From the NCBI GenBank assembly GCA_946409475.1, contig CAMJWQ010000061.1, positions 1 through 12,808 on the forward strand: DNA of 12,808 nucleotides. Direction: 5' to 3'. The DNA comes from an uncultured Lachnospiraceae bacterium (GTDB lineage: Bacteria; Bacillota; Clostridia; Lachnospirales; Lachnospiraceae). Both the position numbers and the translations under genes were made by a program. Each line of letters opens with the position of its first letter. Positions within the stretch are counted from its first letter, which is position 1. Under the pieces are notes generated by a model that saw only the letters and a program-made list of their open reading frames with translations, did not search any database and was not told the DNA's origin. Of the stretch, positions 1 through 5,033 are shown in pieces.

Positions 1-105
1 GATGTATGGAAAAGCCTTTCCGAATTAAAAGCGAAAGGAATTACGATTTTACTGTTTCTCTCCGCTTTTTTAAGTGGGAATAGACCTCCACAACTCGTTT
101 GCTGG
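1..105. other. Intergenic sequence at left edge, no supported gene
   Basis: No supportable gene is visible here. On the plus strand a frame without a start codon is open from the window edge to a TAG at 127-129 (42 codons). It begins DVWKSLSELKAKGITILL, which faintly recalls the stretch after Walker B in ABC-transporter ATPases, but it then loses any resemblance. AAAAGCG (27-33) can pair with CGCTTTT (63-69) in front of a run of seven T (66-72), so a plus-strand terminator for a gene ending to the left is possible, although its loop would be long. Nothing else in this stretch is interpretable. Confidence 0.3.
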
Positions 106-277
106 AAATTTTCTGTTATCGGCCGATAGTTGAAAATTTAATATGTCACCTGCCAAAACCAATTGATATTGGCAGGTAACTAAATGCGCGGTTTTAAATG
201 GCCTTCCGGTGGCAGTAATGCGATTGGAGGACCATTTATGCGCCAATACAGGGAGGAACCGTTGCAGATACGGCTCC
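106..277. repeat. Block of four consecutive hairpins, possible dispersed repeat or structured RNA
   Basis: Four inverted repeats follow each other. H1 (106-139) is a near-perfect 34-base palindrome: AAATTTTC pairs with GAAAATTT around the exact palindrome TATCGGCCGATA, with only T114/T131 unpaired if G-U pairs count. H2 (148-177) pairs ACCTGCCAA with TTGGCAGGT. H3 pairs 195-207 with 226-238 (13 positions, one mismatch, one G-U) and extends outward through GCGC 186-189 with GCGC 240-243. H4 pairs 255-262 with 270-277. From 181 to 300 the GC content is about 50% (60 of 120), above the AT-rich surroundings. The block lies just past the stop of the second coat gene. No T-run follows any stem, so it is not an ordinary terminator. 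A dispersed palindromic element or a non-coding RNA are the main options. Confidence 0.5.
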
Positions 278-299
278 AAGTCACTTGTGTTTCCCGGTA

Positions 300-554
300 T
301 TACCGCGCAGACTGTGTAAAAATATTACGCACATTTTGTACCTCTTCATCCGTAGCTTTTGCAGCCGGCACATAATAGGACTTACTTGTCGCTATTTGGT
401 AAAGCTGTTCCTGTGATGTCTCACACTTATTTCTTAATGTTTTTAAGGTTTGCTTCAGCTCCATATTCTCCGTTTGAGGTATCATATCTCCAAACATCTT
501 TAATTCTGAATTAATTCCGCTTAATGCATCGGATACCATTGTTTTTTCGTTCAT
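300..554 (-). CDS. Small spore coat protein, CotF (Coat_F) family, second of a pair
   Basis: This 84-residue protein is mostly helical by composition, with no signal peptide or membrane segment. It resembles the C-terminal half of Coat_F domain proteins: a long amphipathic region (roughly residues 5-60), then the tyrosine/proline stretch KSYYVPAAKA (about 58-67) typical of clostridial CotF-like proteins. Such proteins are structural parts of the spore coat, made late in sporulation; the exact layer cannot be told here. The ATG at 554 is preceded by AGGAGG (561-566), which overlaps the TAG stop (565-567) of the upstream coat gene, so the two are almost certainly co-transcribed and translationally linked. 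No clear terminator follows; the hairpin block at 106-277 lies downstream. The family call is by motif and context; function beyond a coat component is inference. Confidence 0.75.
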   Translation of the reverse strand: MNEKTMVSDALSGINSELKMFGDMIPQTENMELKQTLKTLRNKCETSQEQLYQIATSKSYYVPAAKATDEEVQNVRNIFTQSAR

Positions 555-564
555 TTATAACCTC

Positions 565-750
565 CTACTGTAAAAAGTGCATTAATTGCTTTTTGTTTTC
601 ACCTGCCGACTGGGCTGCGGTCTGAAAATACTGTTTTACCTGAGGATCCGTAGCCTGGGAAGCATACTCCTGCATTTTGCTGTTCGTCGTATCATAGCTG
701 CCGATTAAATGTCTTAAATTCTGTAATTCCAACTCAGATATATTAGCCAT
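565..750 (-). CDS. Small spore coat protein, CotF (Coat_F) family, first of a pair
   Basis: This 61-residue protein opens MANISELELQNLRHLIGSYD, very like the start of Coat_F domains (ELELQNLRHLI followed by a helical segment and a DPQVKQYFQ motif at about residues 35-43). It is roughly half a full CotF protein; the next gene supplies a second Coat_F-like chain ending in the Tyr/Pro segment, so the pair may work as a heteromeric unit in the spore coat. The start is set by AAGGAGG (757-763) and ATG at 750. That ribosome binding site lies inside the 3' arm of a strong hairpin (751-799), and a possible sporulation promoter sits upstream at 774-803. The gene follows glgA by 74 bases. The family assignment is good; the molecular role is inferred. 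Confidence 0.75.
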   Translation of the reverse strand: MANISELELQNLRHLIGSYDTTNSKMQEYASQATDPQVKQYFQTAAQSAGENKKQLMHFLQ

Positions 751-799
751 AAAAAACCTCCTTTTTAAAAAATTAGTATTTCAAAAAAGGAGGCTTTTT
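751..799 (-). terminator. Terminator-like hairpin after glgA that buries the coat-gene Shine-Dalgarno
   Basis: Read on the minus strand, CCTCCTTTTT (793-784) pairs perfectly with AAAAAGGAGG (766-757). After one mismatch (794/756), five more A-T pairs form (795-799 with 751-755). The 3' arm is followed at once by TTTTTT (756-751), as in a Rho-independent terminator, which fits the end of glgA (stop at 825-827). The same 3' arm contains AGGAGG (762-757), the ribosome binding site of the coat gene whose ATG is at 750-748. Transcripts reading through from glgA would therefore either stop here or carry a masked ribosome binding site. Confidence 0.65.
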
Positions 800-803
800 A
801 TAC
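774..803 (-). promoter_or_regulatory. Candidate sporulation-sigma promoter for the coat gene pair
   Basis: On the minus strand GTATA (803-799) fits the forespore-type -35 pattern GHATR. After 18 bases, AATACTA (780-774) matches the sigma-G -10 pattern CATNHTA at all but the first position. Transcription would start near 767, inside the loop of the 751-799 hairpin, so the transcript would lack the 5' arm that masks the ribosome binding site. The sequence is AT-rich and such matches arise by chance, so this is a candidate only. A mother-cell sigma (sigma-E or sigma-K) would be more usual for coat genes. Confidence 0.3.
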
Positions 804-824
804 CTAAATAAATATTTGATTTTT

Positions 825-2267
825 TTATTCAGACAGCCATTGATACAATTGGGCATATTCACCTGCTGATTGCTTCCACGAAAAATCAACTGCCATTCCC
901 CTGTCTATGATTTTATTCCACTCTCTTTTTTTATTATGATAGATGTATTTTGCATACCTTATTGCTCCAAGCATTTCGTGAGCATTATAGTTACAAAAAC
1001 TAAAACCGGTTCCTGTACTTTCGTATTCATTATAAGGCTCCACCGTATCTTTTAACCCCCCTGTTTCCCTTACTATAGGAACGGTTCCATACCGTAAGCT
1101 CATAATCTGGCTGAGTCCGCAGGGTTCAAACAGGGAAGGCATTAGAAAGGCATCACAGGAAGCATAAATTTTATGGGATAATGCTTCGGAATAATACATA
1201 TTGGCAGATACTTTATTATGATATTTCCAGTCAAAATACCGGAACATATTCTCATACTTTTCTTCACCTGTTCCCAAAATAACAAGCTGTATATCTTCCT
1301 GACACAATTCTTCCATAATATAGGATACTAAATCAAATCCTTTTTGATCTGTCAAGCGAGAAACAATACCGATTAAAAATACCTTGTCATTTTGTTCTAA
1401 TCCCAATTCATTTTGAAGAGCTCTTTTATTTTTAATTTTTTCCTTTCTAAAGTTTATGGCATTATAAGGATTATATATAAAGGAGTCTTTTTCCGGATTG
1501 TATTCATCATAATCAATTCCGTTTACAATTCCCCGAAGTGAATTTTCTCTTGCTCTTAAAAGTCCGTCAAGACCTTCCCCGTAAAATGGCATCTTTATCT
1601 CTTCCGCATATGTCCTGCTGACGGTTGTAATGGCATTTGCATATACGATACCGCCTTTTAAATAATTTGCATCCCCATACGCCTCAAGCTTGTCAGGAGT
1701 AAAGTAATAAGATGCCAGCCCCGTCATATCCCTGATGGTCTTAATATCCCATATCCCCTGAAACTTTAAATTATGTATGGTCATAATCACTTTCATATGA
1801 GAGAAAAAATCACCGTTTTTAAATCGGTCATTTAAATAAACGGGTATCAAACCGGTTTGCCAGTCATGACAATGGATTATATCCGGTTGAAAAGAAATCA
1901 AAGGAAGGGAAGATAAAACAGCCTTTGAAAAAAAAGCAAACTTCTCTATATCTTCATGTATAAAACCATATGGCTTTGAGCCTGAAAAATAAAATTCATT
2001 ATCTATAAAATAAAATGTGATTCCATTATATTCCATTTGCAGTATGCCTACGTATTGGCTTCTCCAAGCTAAATCCATATAAAAATGCGTTTTATAATTC
2101 ATATGCTCTTTCCAGTTATCTGCAATCATGCCGTATTTCGGAATCATAACTCTTACATCGAATTCTTCTTTTTCAAAATACTTTGGTAAAGAACCAACGA
2201 CATCTGCCAAGCCACCTGTTTTCACAAAAGGAACTGCTTCAGAAGCGACAAATAACACTTTCTTCAT
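825..2267 (-). CDS. glgA: Glycogen synthase (ADP-glucose type, GT5 family)
   Basis: This 480-residue protein has the usual length for bacterial GlgA, a cytosolic enzyme that transfers glucose from ADP-glucose to a growing alpha-1,4-glucan. The N-terminal Rossmann half carries KTGGLADVVGSLPK (residues 16-29), the ADP-glucose-binding signature, and HCHDWQTGL further in. The C-terminal half has SLFEPCGLSQIMSLRYGTVP and RETGGLKDTV, with the conserved Glu and Cys of GT5 enzymes. I start at ATG 2267, preceded five bases away by GGAGG (2277-2273); the in-frame TTG at 2279 overlaps that ribosome binding site and is unlikely. No glgB, glgC or glgP is adjacent, so the gene stands apart from a glycogen operon. 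It lies downstream of spo0A and upstream of two coat genes; clostridia store granulose before sporulation, so co-timing is plausible but inferred. Confidence 0.93.
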   Translation of the reverse strand: MKKVLFVASEAVPFVKTGGLADVVGSLPKYFEKEEFDVRVMIPKYGMIADNWKEHMNYKTHFYMDLAWRSQYVGILQMEYNGITFYFIDNEFYFSGSKPYGFIHEDIEKFAFFSKAVLSSLPLISFQPDIIHCHDWQTGLIPVYLNDRFKNGDFFSHMKVIMTIHNLKFQGIWDIKTIRDMTGLASYYFTPDKLEAYGDANYLKGGIVYANAITTVSRTYAEEIKMPFYGEGLDGLLRARENSLRGIVNGIDYDEYNPEKDSFIYNPYNAINFRKEKIKNKRALQNELGLEQNDKVFLIGIVSRLTDQKGFDLVSYIMEELCQEDIQLVILGTGEEKYENMFRYFDWKYHNKVSANMYYSEALSHKIYASCDAFLMPSLFEPCGLSQIMSLRYGTVPIVRETGGLKDTVEPYNEYESTGTGFSFCNYNAHEMLGAIRYAKYIYHNKKREWNKIIDRGMAVDFSWKQSAGEYAQLYQWLSE

Positions 2268-2321
2268 ATAATCCTCCAAAAGCTTGTATAATATATACTA
2301 TCAGAAGTATAATACACTGCT

Positions 2322-2381
2322 AACTTATCGGGTAAAATCAAATACTCCCTCTGGTCGTGCTTGATTTTCTTCCGATAAGTT
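2322..2381 (-). repeat. Two-part long hairpin upstream of glgA
   Basis: AACTTATCGG (2322-2331) pairs perfectly with CCGATAAGTT (2372-2381). Inside it, AAAATCAA (2334-2341) pairs perfectly with TTGATTTT (2361-2368), separated by a small internal loop (two bases against three), leaving a 19-base loop at 2342-2360. No T-run follows on either strand, so this is not a standard terminator for spo0A. It could be a dispersed palindromic element or a structured part of the glgA leader. I do not recognise a known riboswitch class in the loop. Confidence 0.6.
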
Positions 2382-2384
2382 CAT
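2325..2384 (-). CDS. Possible 19-codon leader ORF inside the glgA-upstream hairpin
   Basis: An ATG at 2384 opens a frame that reads MNLSEENQARPEGVFDFTR and stops at TAA (2327-2325), so it exactly occupies the hairpin. A weak AGG lies only two bases before the start, so translation is doubtful. The peptide wording (NQARPEG, FDF) seems familiar to me from short intergenic frames in Lachnospiraceae genomes, which would point to a repeated palindromic element rather than a true gene; that recollection is unverified. It could also act as an upstream ORF for glgA, whose start is 58 bases further on. Confidence 0.2.
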   Translation of the reverse strand: MNLSEENQARPEGVFDFTR

Positions 2385-2389
2385 GTCCT

Positions 2390-2395
2390 ATTATA
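2390..2395 (-). promoter_or_regulatory. Possible -10 element upstream of glgA
   Basis: TATAAT is present on the minus strand, 123 bases before the glgA start and just upstream of the hairpin. The -35 position holds only TTTTAT or TTTATA, which is poor, so either another factor helps or this is chance in an AT-rich spacer. If real, transcription would begin at about 2383, placing the hairpin at the very 5' end of the mRNA. From 2396 to 2536 I see nothing else convincing; ATTCAATGAAT-type symmetry near 2510 is too short to call. Confidence 0.25.
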
Positions 2396-2536
2396 CTATA
2401 TATTATTTTATTATAAAAGCGTATTTGCCTGTTAATCCTACTTTTCATTACTATTTAAATTTTTTCATAATAGGTAATTCTATCATTTATTTAACAGTAA
2501 AATTCATTGAATTGTTCATCTTTTGTGTATTTTAAC

Positions 2537-3337
2537 TTATTCTTTTGCTTTATATTCCAATCTGATTTTATCTGCAATTAAGGCGACGAACTCGGAATTA
2601 GTAGGCTTTCCCTTTCCTGTATTAATGGTATAACCAAATAAATCATCGATGGTATCCATCTTCCCTCTGCTCCAGGCTACTTCAATGGCATGTCTGATGG
2701 CTCTTTCCACTCTGCTGGGGGTTGTCATATGTTTTTTCGCAATGGTAGGATATAAAATTTTAGTAATGGAATTCAACATTTCCATATCGTTAACCGACAT
2801 AATAATAGCATCCCTCAAATACTGATATCCCTTTATATGGGCGGGAACACCGATTTCATGAATGATGGATGTAACATCACTTTCCAAATTACGTTCCATA
2901 TATTCTTTTTTACTTTCATAGGCAGTAATTTTTCTGATTTCCTTCGGTTTACTTTGTATGTGAGTCTTAAACTGACGGATTCTGTTTAAGACCATATCGT
3001 TATCAAAGGGCTTTAAGATATAATAATTGGCCCCCAAACGAAAAGCATCTTCCGTTATGGCTTCATTTCCAATAGCCGTAATTACAATGAAGGCAGGATG
3101 TTTTTTCATATTCTTATCATTGTTTACACGTTCCATAACGCCAAGTCCGTCTAATTTGGGCATAACTAAATCCAAAAGTACCACATCCGGTTCCTTCTCC
3201 GTGATTAACTCATAAGCTTCTTCTCCGTTTTGTGCCATTCCAACCACCGACAGGCTGTCATCTTCGCTTATTATAGCGTCTAAAAGCTGCAGCATCCTCT
3301 CATTATCATCAGCAATGGCTATGTTTAATTTATCCAT
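2537..3337 (-). CDS. spo0A: Sporulation master response regulator Spo0A
   Basis: This 266-residue protein is full length for Spo0A, the phosphorelay end point that commits the cell to sporulation. The receiver domain (about 1-120) has the acidic pair D10-D11, phosphoacceptor D56 in VVLLDLVMPK, T87 in VITA and K109 in LKPFD. A linker leads to the effector domain (about 150-266) with the Spo0A helix-turn-helix: TTPSRVERAIRHAIEVAW is its recognition region and NSEFVALIADKIRL ends the protein. The start at ATG 3337 follows AGGAGGG (3350-3344). It lies 255 bases after spoIVB, the classical arrangement, with its own promoter (3423-3451) and a 0A box (3470-3476) that suggest autoregulation. No clear terminator follows, so some read-through towards glgA is possible. 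Identification is secure. Confidence 0.97.
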   Translation of the reverse strand: MDKLNIAIADDNERMLQLLDAIISEDDSLSVVGMAQNGEEAYELITEKEPDVVLLDLVMPKLDGLGVMERVNNDKNMKKHPAFIVITAIGNEAITEDAFRLGANYYILKPFDNDMVLNRIRQFKTHIQSKPKEIRKITAYESKKEYMERNLESDVTSIIHEIGVPAHIKGYQYLRDAIIMSVNDMEMLNSITKILYPTIAKKHMTTPSRVERAIRHAIEVAWSRGKMDTIDDLFGYTINTGKGKPTNSEFVALIADKIRLEYKAKE

Positions 3338-3374
3338 GTTACCCTCCTATAAAAAGTTTTTGTTGTATATGATA

Positions 3375-3403
3375 AGAACTTGTAAATGGAATGTGAAAGT
3401 TCT
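3375..3403 (-). promoter_or_regulatory. Small hairpin in the spo0A leader
   Basis: AGAACTT (3375-3381) and AAGTTCT (3397-3403) are perfect inverted repeats around a 15-base spacer. They lie between the proposed transcription start (about 3416) and the ribosome binding site of spo0A. The site could be a weak RNA hairpin or an operator-like dyad. There is no T-run and no known factor that I can assign. Confidence 0.3.
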
Positions 3404-3422
3404 CGCAATATATACTATTTGT

Positions 3423-3451
3423 ATTATATAAACAGTAATTTGTAGATTCAA
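3423..3451 (-). promoter_or_regulatory. Sigma-A-type promoter of spo0A
   Basis: On the minus strand TTGAAT (3451-3446) and TATAAT (3428-3423) are separated by exactly 17 bases. The -10 is a perfect consensus and the -35 matches at four of six positions. The predicted start near 3416 gives a leader of about 80 bases to the spo0A ATG. In Bacillus subtilis spo0A has both a vegetative and a sigma-H promoter; I could not place a convincing sigma-H site here. Confidence 0.6.
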
Positions 3452-3469
3452 CATTAAATTATCGCAATG

Positions 3470-3476
3470 TTCGACA
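3470..3476. promoter_or_regulatory. 0A box (Spo0A binding site) upstream of the spo0A promoter
   Basis: TTCGACA on the plus strand (TGTCGAA on the minus) is a perfect 0A box. It is centred about 57 bases upstream of the proposed spo0A start, just beyond the -35. A weaker copy, AGTCGAT (3491-3497), lies with its centre 21 bases further up, two helical turns away. The placement suits autoregulation by phosphorylated Spo0A, as known in Bacillus; direct evidence is lacking here. Confidence 0.5.
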
Positions 3477-3592
3477 TCAAGATTATGAAAAGTCGATTTA
3501 CATAAAAAGCACGTCTAATTTATTTATATATTATTCATTTTATACGAATTTCCACATTTTGCAATAATTAATTACAAATTTTTCAAATTTTC

Positions 3593-4885
3593 TTATTGTC
3601 GAATATTGCGACCAAACATACTTTCTATAAAAATACCAAATCCTTTTGTGGAGTCCTGCACAAAAACATGGGTAACAGCACCTATTATTTTATTATTTTG
3701 AATAATCGGACTTCCGCTCATGCCCTGAACGATCCCTCCTGTGATTTCTAACAGCTCAGGGTCCACCACCTTTATTACGATACCTTTATTAGCCGTTTCC
3801 GTTGCGATATTTATTTCCGTAATTTCAATATCGTATGTTTTTACTTCTCCTCCAAGGGAGCACATGATTTTTGCCGGTCCAATTTCGATATCCTGTTTTA
3901 GTCCGATTTCCATTGGCTCTGACCGAACCAATTTTAATAAATCATCATTTGCAATCCCAAATACCCCTTCCGTTGTATTGCTTGTGATATTTCCCAAAAT
4001 ATGATCGGAGCCGTAATCAATGACTCCTGTCAATTCACCAGGGCTGCCTTGCATTCCTTTTGTTATGGAAATTATTTTTGTCTCATATAGGGTTCCGCTG
4101 TCTAATTCCATCAGGGTACTGGTATCAACATCATTAATACCGTGCCCCAGCGCCCCGAATTCCTTATTGCCTGAAATATAGGTTAAAGTCCCTACTCCCT
4201 GGGTATTATCCCGAATCCATATACCTATCTTATATTCACCGGGGGTAGTTTCAACTGCTTTTATTTTTAAGGGAAATTCTTCCCCATTTCTTCTTATGGT
4301 AAGAATGATATCATCCATGCCATATAGATTTATTTTACTGACCAGGTCTGATTTGTCTTTTATTTTTTCTCCATTAATTGCCGTAATATAATCACCTGAT
4401 TTGACCAGATTATATGCCGGCTCATAATTTAAGCCGTCATATCCGTGGACGGTTCCCGTTCCGATAATTAAAATACCGTCTGTTTTCATGTAGATTCCGA
4501 TCGGAACTCCGATCGGTGTTATTTTGATATCTTCTATTACATTAACATCTACCTCTTTCAGAGGAATTAATCCTAATAGCTTACATTTGATTTTATAATT
4601 TCCCGATTCTCCGGCCCGAAAGGTGATAGGATTTTGCAGGTTAATATGAATGCTGTCTTTTGGAATATCAGACTCTCCCATATCGGAAGCAAATACCGTC
4701 TCTTCATACAGTTCTCCGGATACGGGGAGGTTAAGATTAATTTTTTGTTCTTTATTGGCAAACACTTTTAATTGTGATGGAATTGCATTTTTTAACTCAT
4801 AATATCCGACAAATAAGAAAAGCAAGCTGCTTAAAAATAGCATAAAATATAATATTTTACGATATTTAACCATTTCTTTTGACAT
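3593..4885 (-). CDS. spoIVB: SpoIVB serine peptidase (S55), sigma-K checkpoint signal
   Basis: This 430-residue protein matches SpoIVB, a forespore-made protease secreted into the space around the forespore, where it cleaves SpoIVFA and so releases pro-sigma-K processing in the mother cell. An N-terminal uncleaved signal-anchor spans about residues 10-28 (ILYFMLFLSSLLFLFVGYY). A PDZ domain lies at about 125-210 (LVKSGDYITAINGEKI), and the S55 domain follows with H248 in GALGHGI, D375 and S390 in GMSGSPII. The spacing H248 to S390 equals that of the B. subtilis catalytic pair (H236, S378). I start at ATG 4885, with AAAGGTG upstream; the in-frame TTG further upstream lacks support. It follows the recN terminator and precedes spo0A. 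No convincing sigma-F or sigma-G promoter was found upstream. Confidence 0.95.
   Translation of the reverse strand: MSKEMVKYRKILYFMLFLSSLLFLFVGYYELKNAIPSQLKVFANKEQKINLNLPVSGELYEETVFASDMGESDIPKDSIHINLQNPITFRAGESGNYKIKCKLLGLIPLKEVDVNVIEDIKITPIGVPIGIYMKTDGILIIGTGTVHGYDGLNYEPAYNLVKSGDYITAINGEKIKDKSDLVSKINLYGMDDIILTIRRNGEEFPLKIKAVETTPGEYKIGIWIRDNTQGVGTLTYISGNKEFGALGHGINDVDTSTLMELDSGTLYETKIISITKGMQGSPGELTGVIDYGSDHILGNITSNTTEGVFGIANDDLLKLVRSEPMEIGLKQDIEIGPAKIMCSLGGEVKTYDIEITEINIATETANKGIVIKVVDPELLEITGGIVQGMSGSPIIQNNKIIGAVTHVFVQDSTKGFGIFIESMFGRNIRQ
3597..3603. promoter_or_regulatory. Second perfect 0A box in the last codons of spoIVB
   Basis: TGTCGAA on the plus strand is a perfect 0A box, here overlapping codons near the end of spoIVB, 127 bases (centre to centre) from the 0A box at 3470-3476. 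It is in the opposite orientation to that box on the same strand. It could support looping or cooperative Spo0A binding, or be a coincidence of coding sequence. Confidence 0.3.
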
Positions 4886-4951
4886 AATAATCACACACCT
4901 TTCAACAACAGAATGCAAACCGGCAATCCATTGTCTAAAATTCGGCTTTCT

Positions 4952-4972
4952 ATTTCATGCATATTATGAAAT
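4952..4972. repeat. Short inverted repeat next to the recN terminator
   Basis: ATTTCAT (4952-4958) and ATGAAAT (4966-4972) are perfect inverted repeats with a seven-base spacer, directly after the T-run of the recN terminator on the minus strand and 67 or more bases before the spoIVB start. It may be a second, weak stem in the terminator region or an operator for spoIVB. No factor can be assigned. Confidence 0.3.
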
Positions 4973-5006
4973 AAAAAAAGAATATACAATTTGTATATCC
5001 TTTTTT
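4973..5006 (-). terminator. Rho-independent terminator after recN
   Basis: Read on the minus strand, GGATATACAA (5000-4991) pairs with TTGTATATTC (4989-4980), including one G-U pair. Outer A-T pairs extend it, and a run of seven T follows (4979-4973). The stem is almost all A-T. It lies 27 bases past the recN stop and would separate the xseA-recN operon from spoIVB. The A-run on the other side could make it work in both directions, but no opposing gene is present. Confidence 0.7.
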
Positions 5007-5033
5007 AGTATGTGATTGGTACGCAATTTCAGT

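Noticed and set aside
27..72. Terminator-like AAAAGCG/CGCTTTT pairing before a T-run on the plus strand.
   Set aside because: The loop would be about 29 bases and the stem only seven pairs; not strong enough to list as a terminator.
1..129. Plus-strand frame open from the left edge, faintly like part of an ABC-transporter ATPase.
   Set aside because: Only 42 codons, no start, and the likeness fails after about 18 residues. It overlaps the palindrome at 106-139. The sequence to the left would decide it.
70..279. 69-codon minus-strand frame (ends NELWRSIPT) as a small gene.
   Set aside because: No ribosome binding site before its start; it is a by-product of reading through hairpins 106-277.
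184..375. 63-codon plus-strand frame overlapping the second coat gene.
   Set aside because: Antisense to a recognisable coat gene and lacks family features; treated as a shadow frame.
2268..2279. TTG start four codons upstream for glgA.
   Set aside because: The TTG is part of the GGAGG ribosome binding site for the ATG at 2267.
3560..3596. CodY-like AT-rich palindrome between spoIVB and spo0A.
   Set aside because: AAATTTTTCAAATTTT differs from the CodY consensus at too many positions in an AT-rich spacer.
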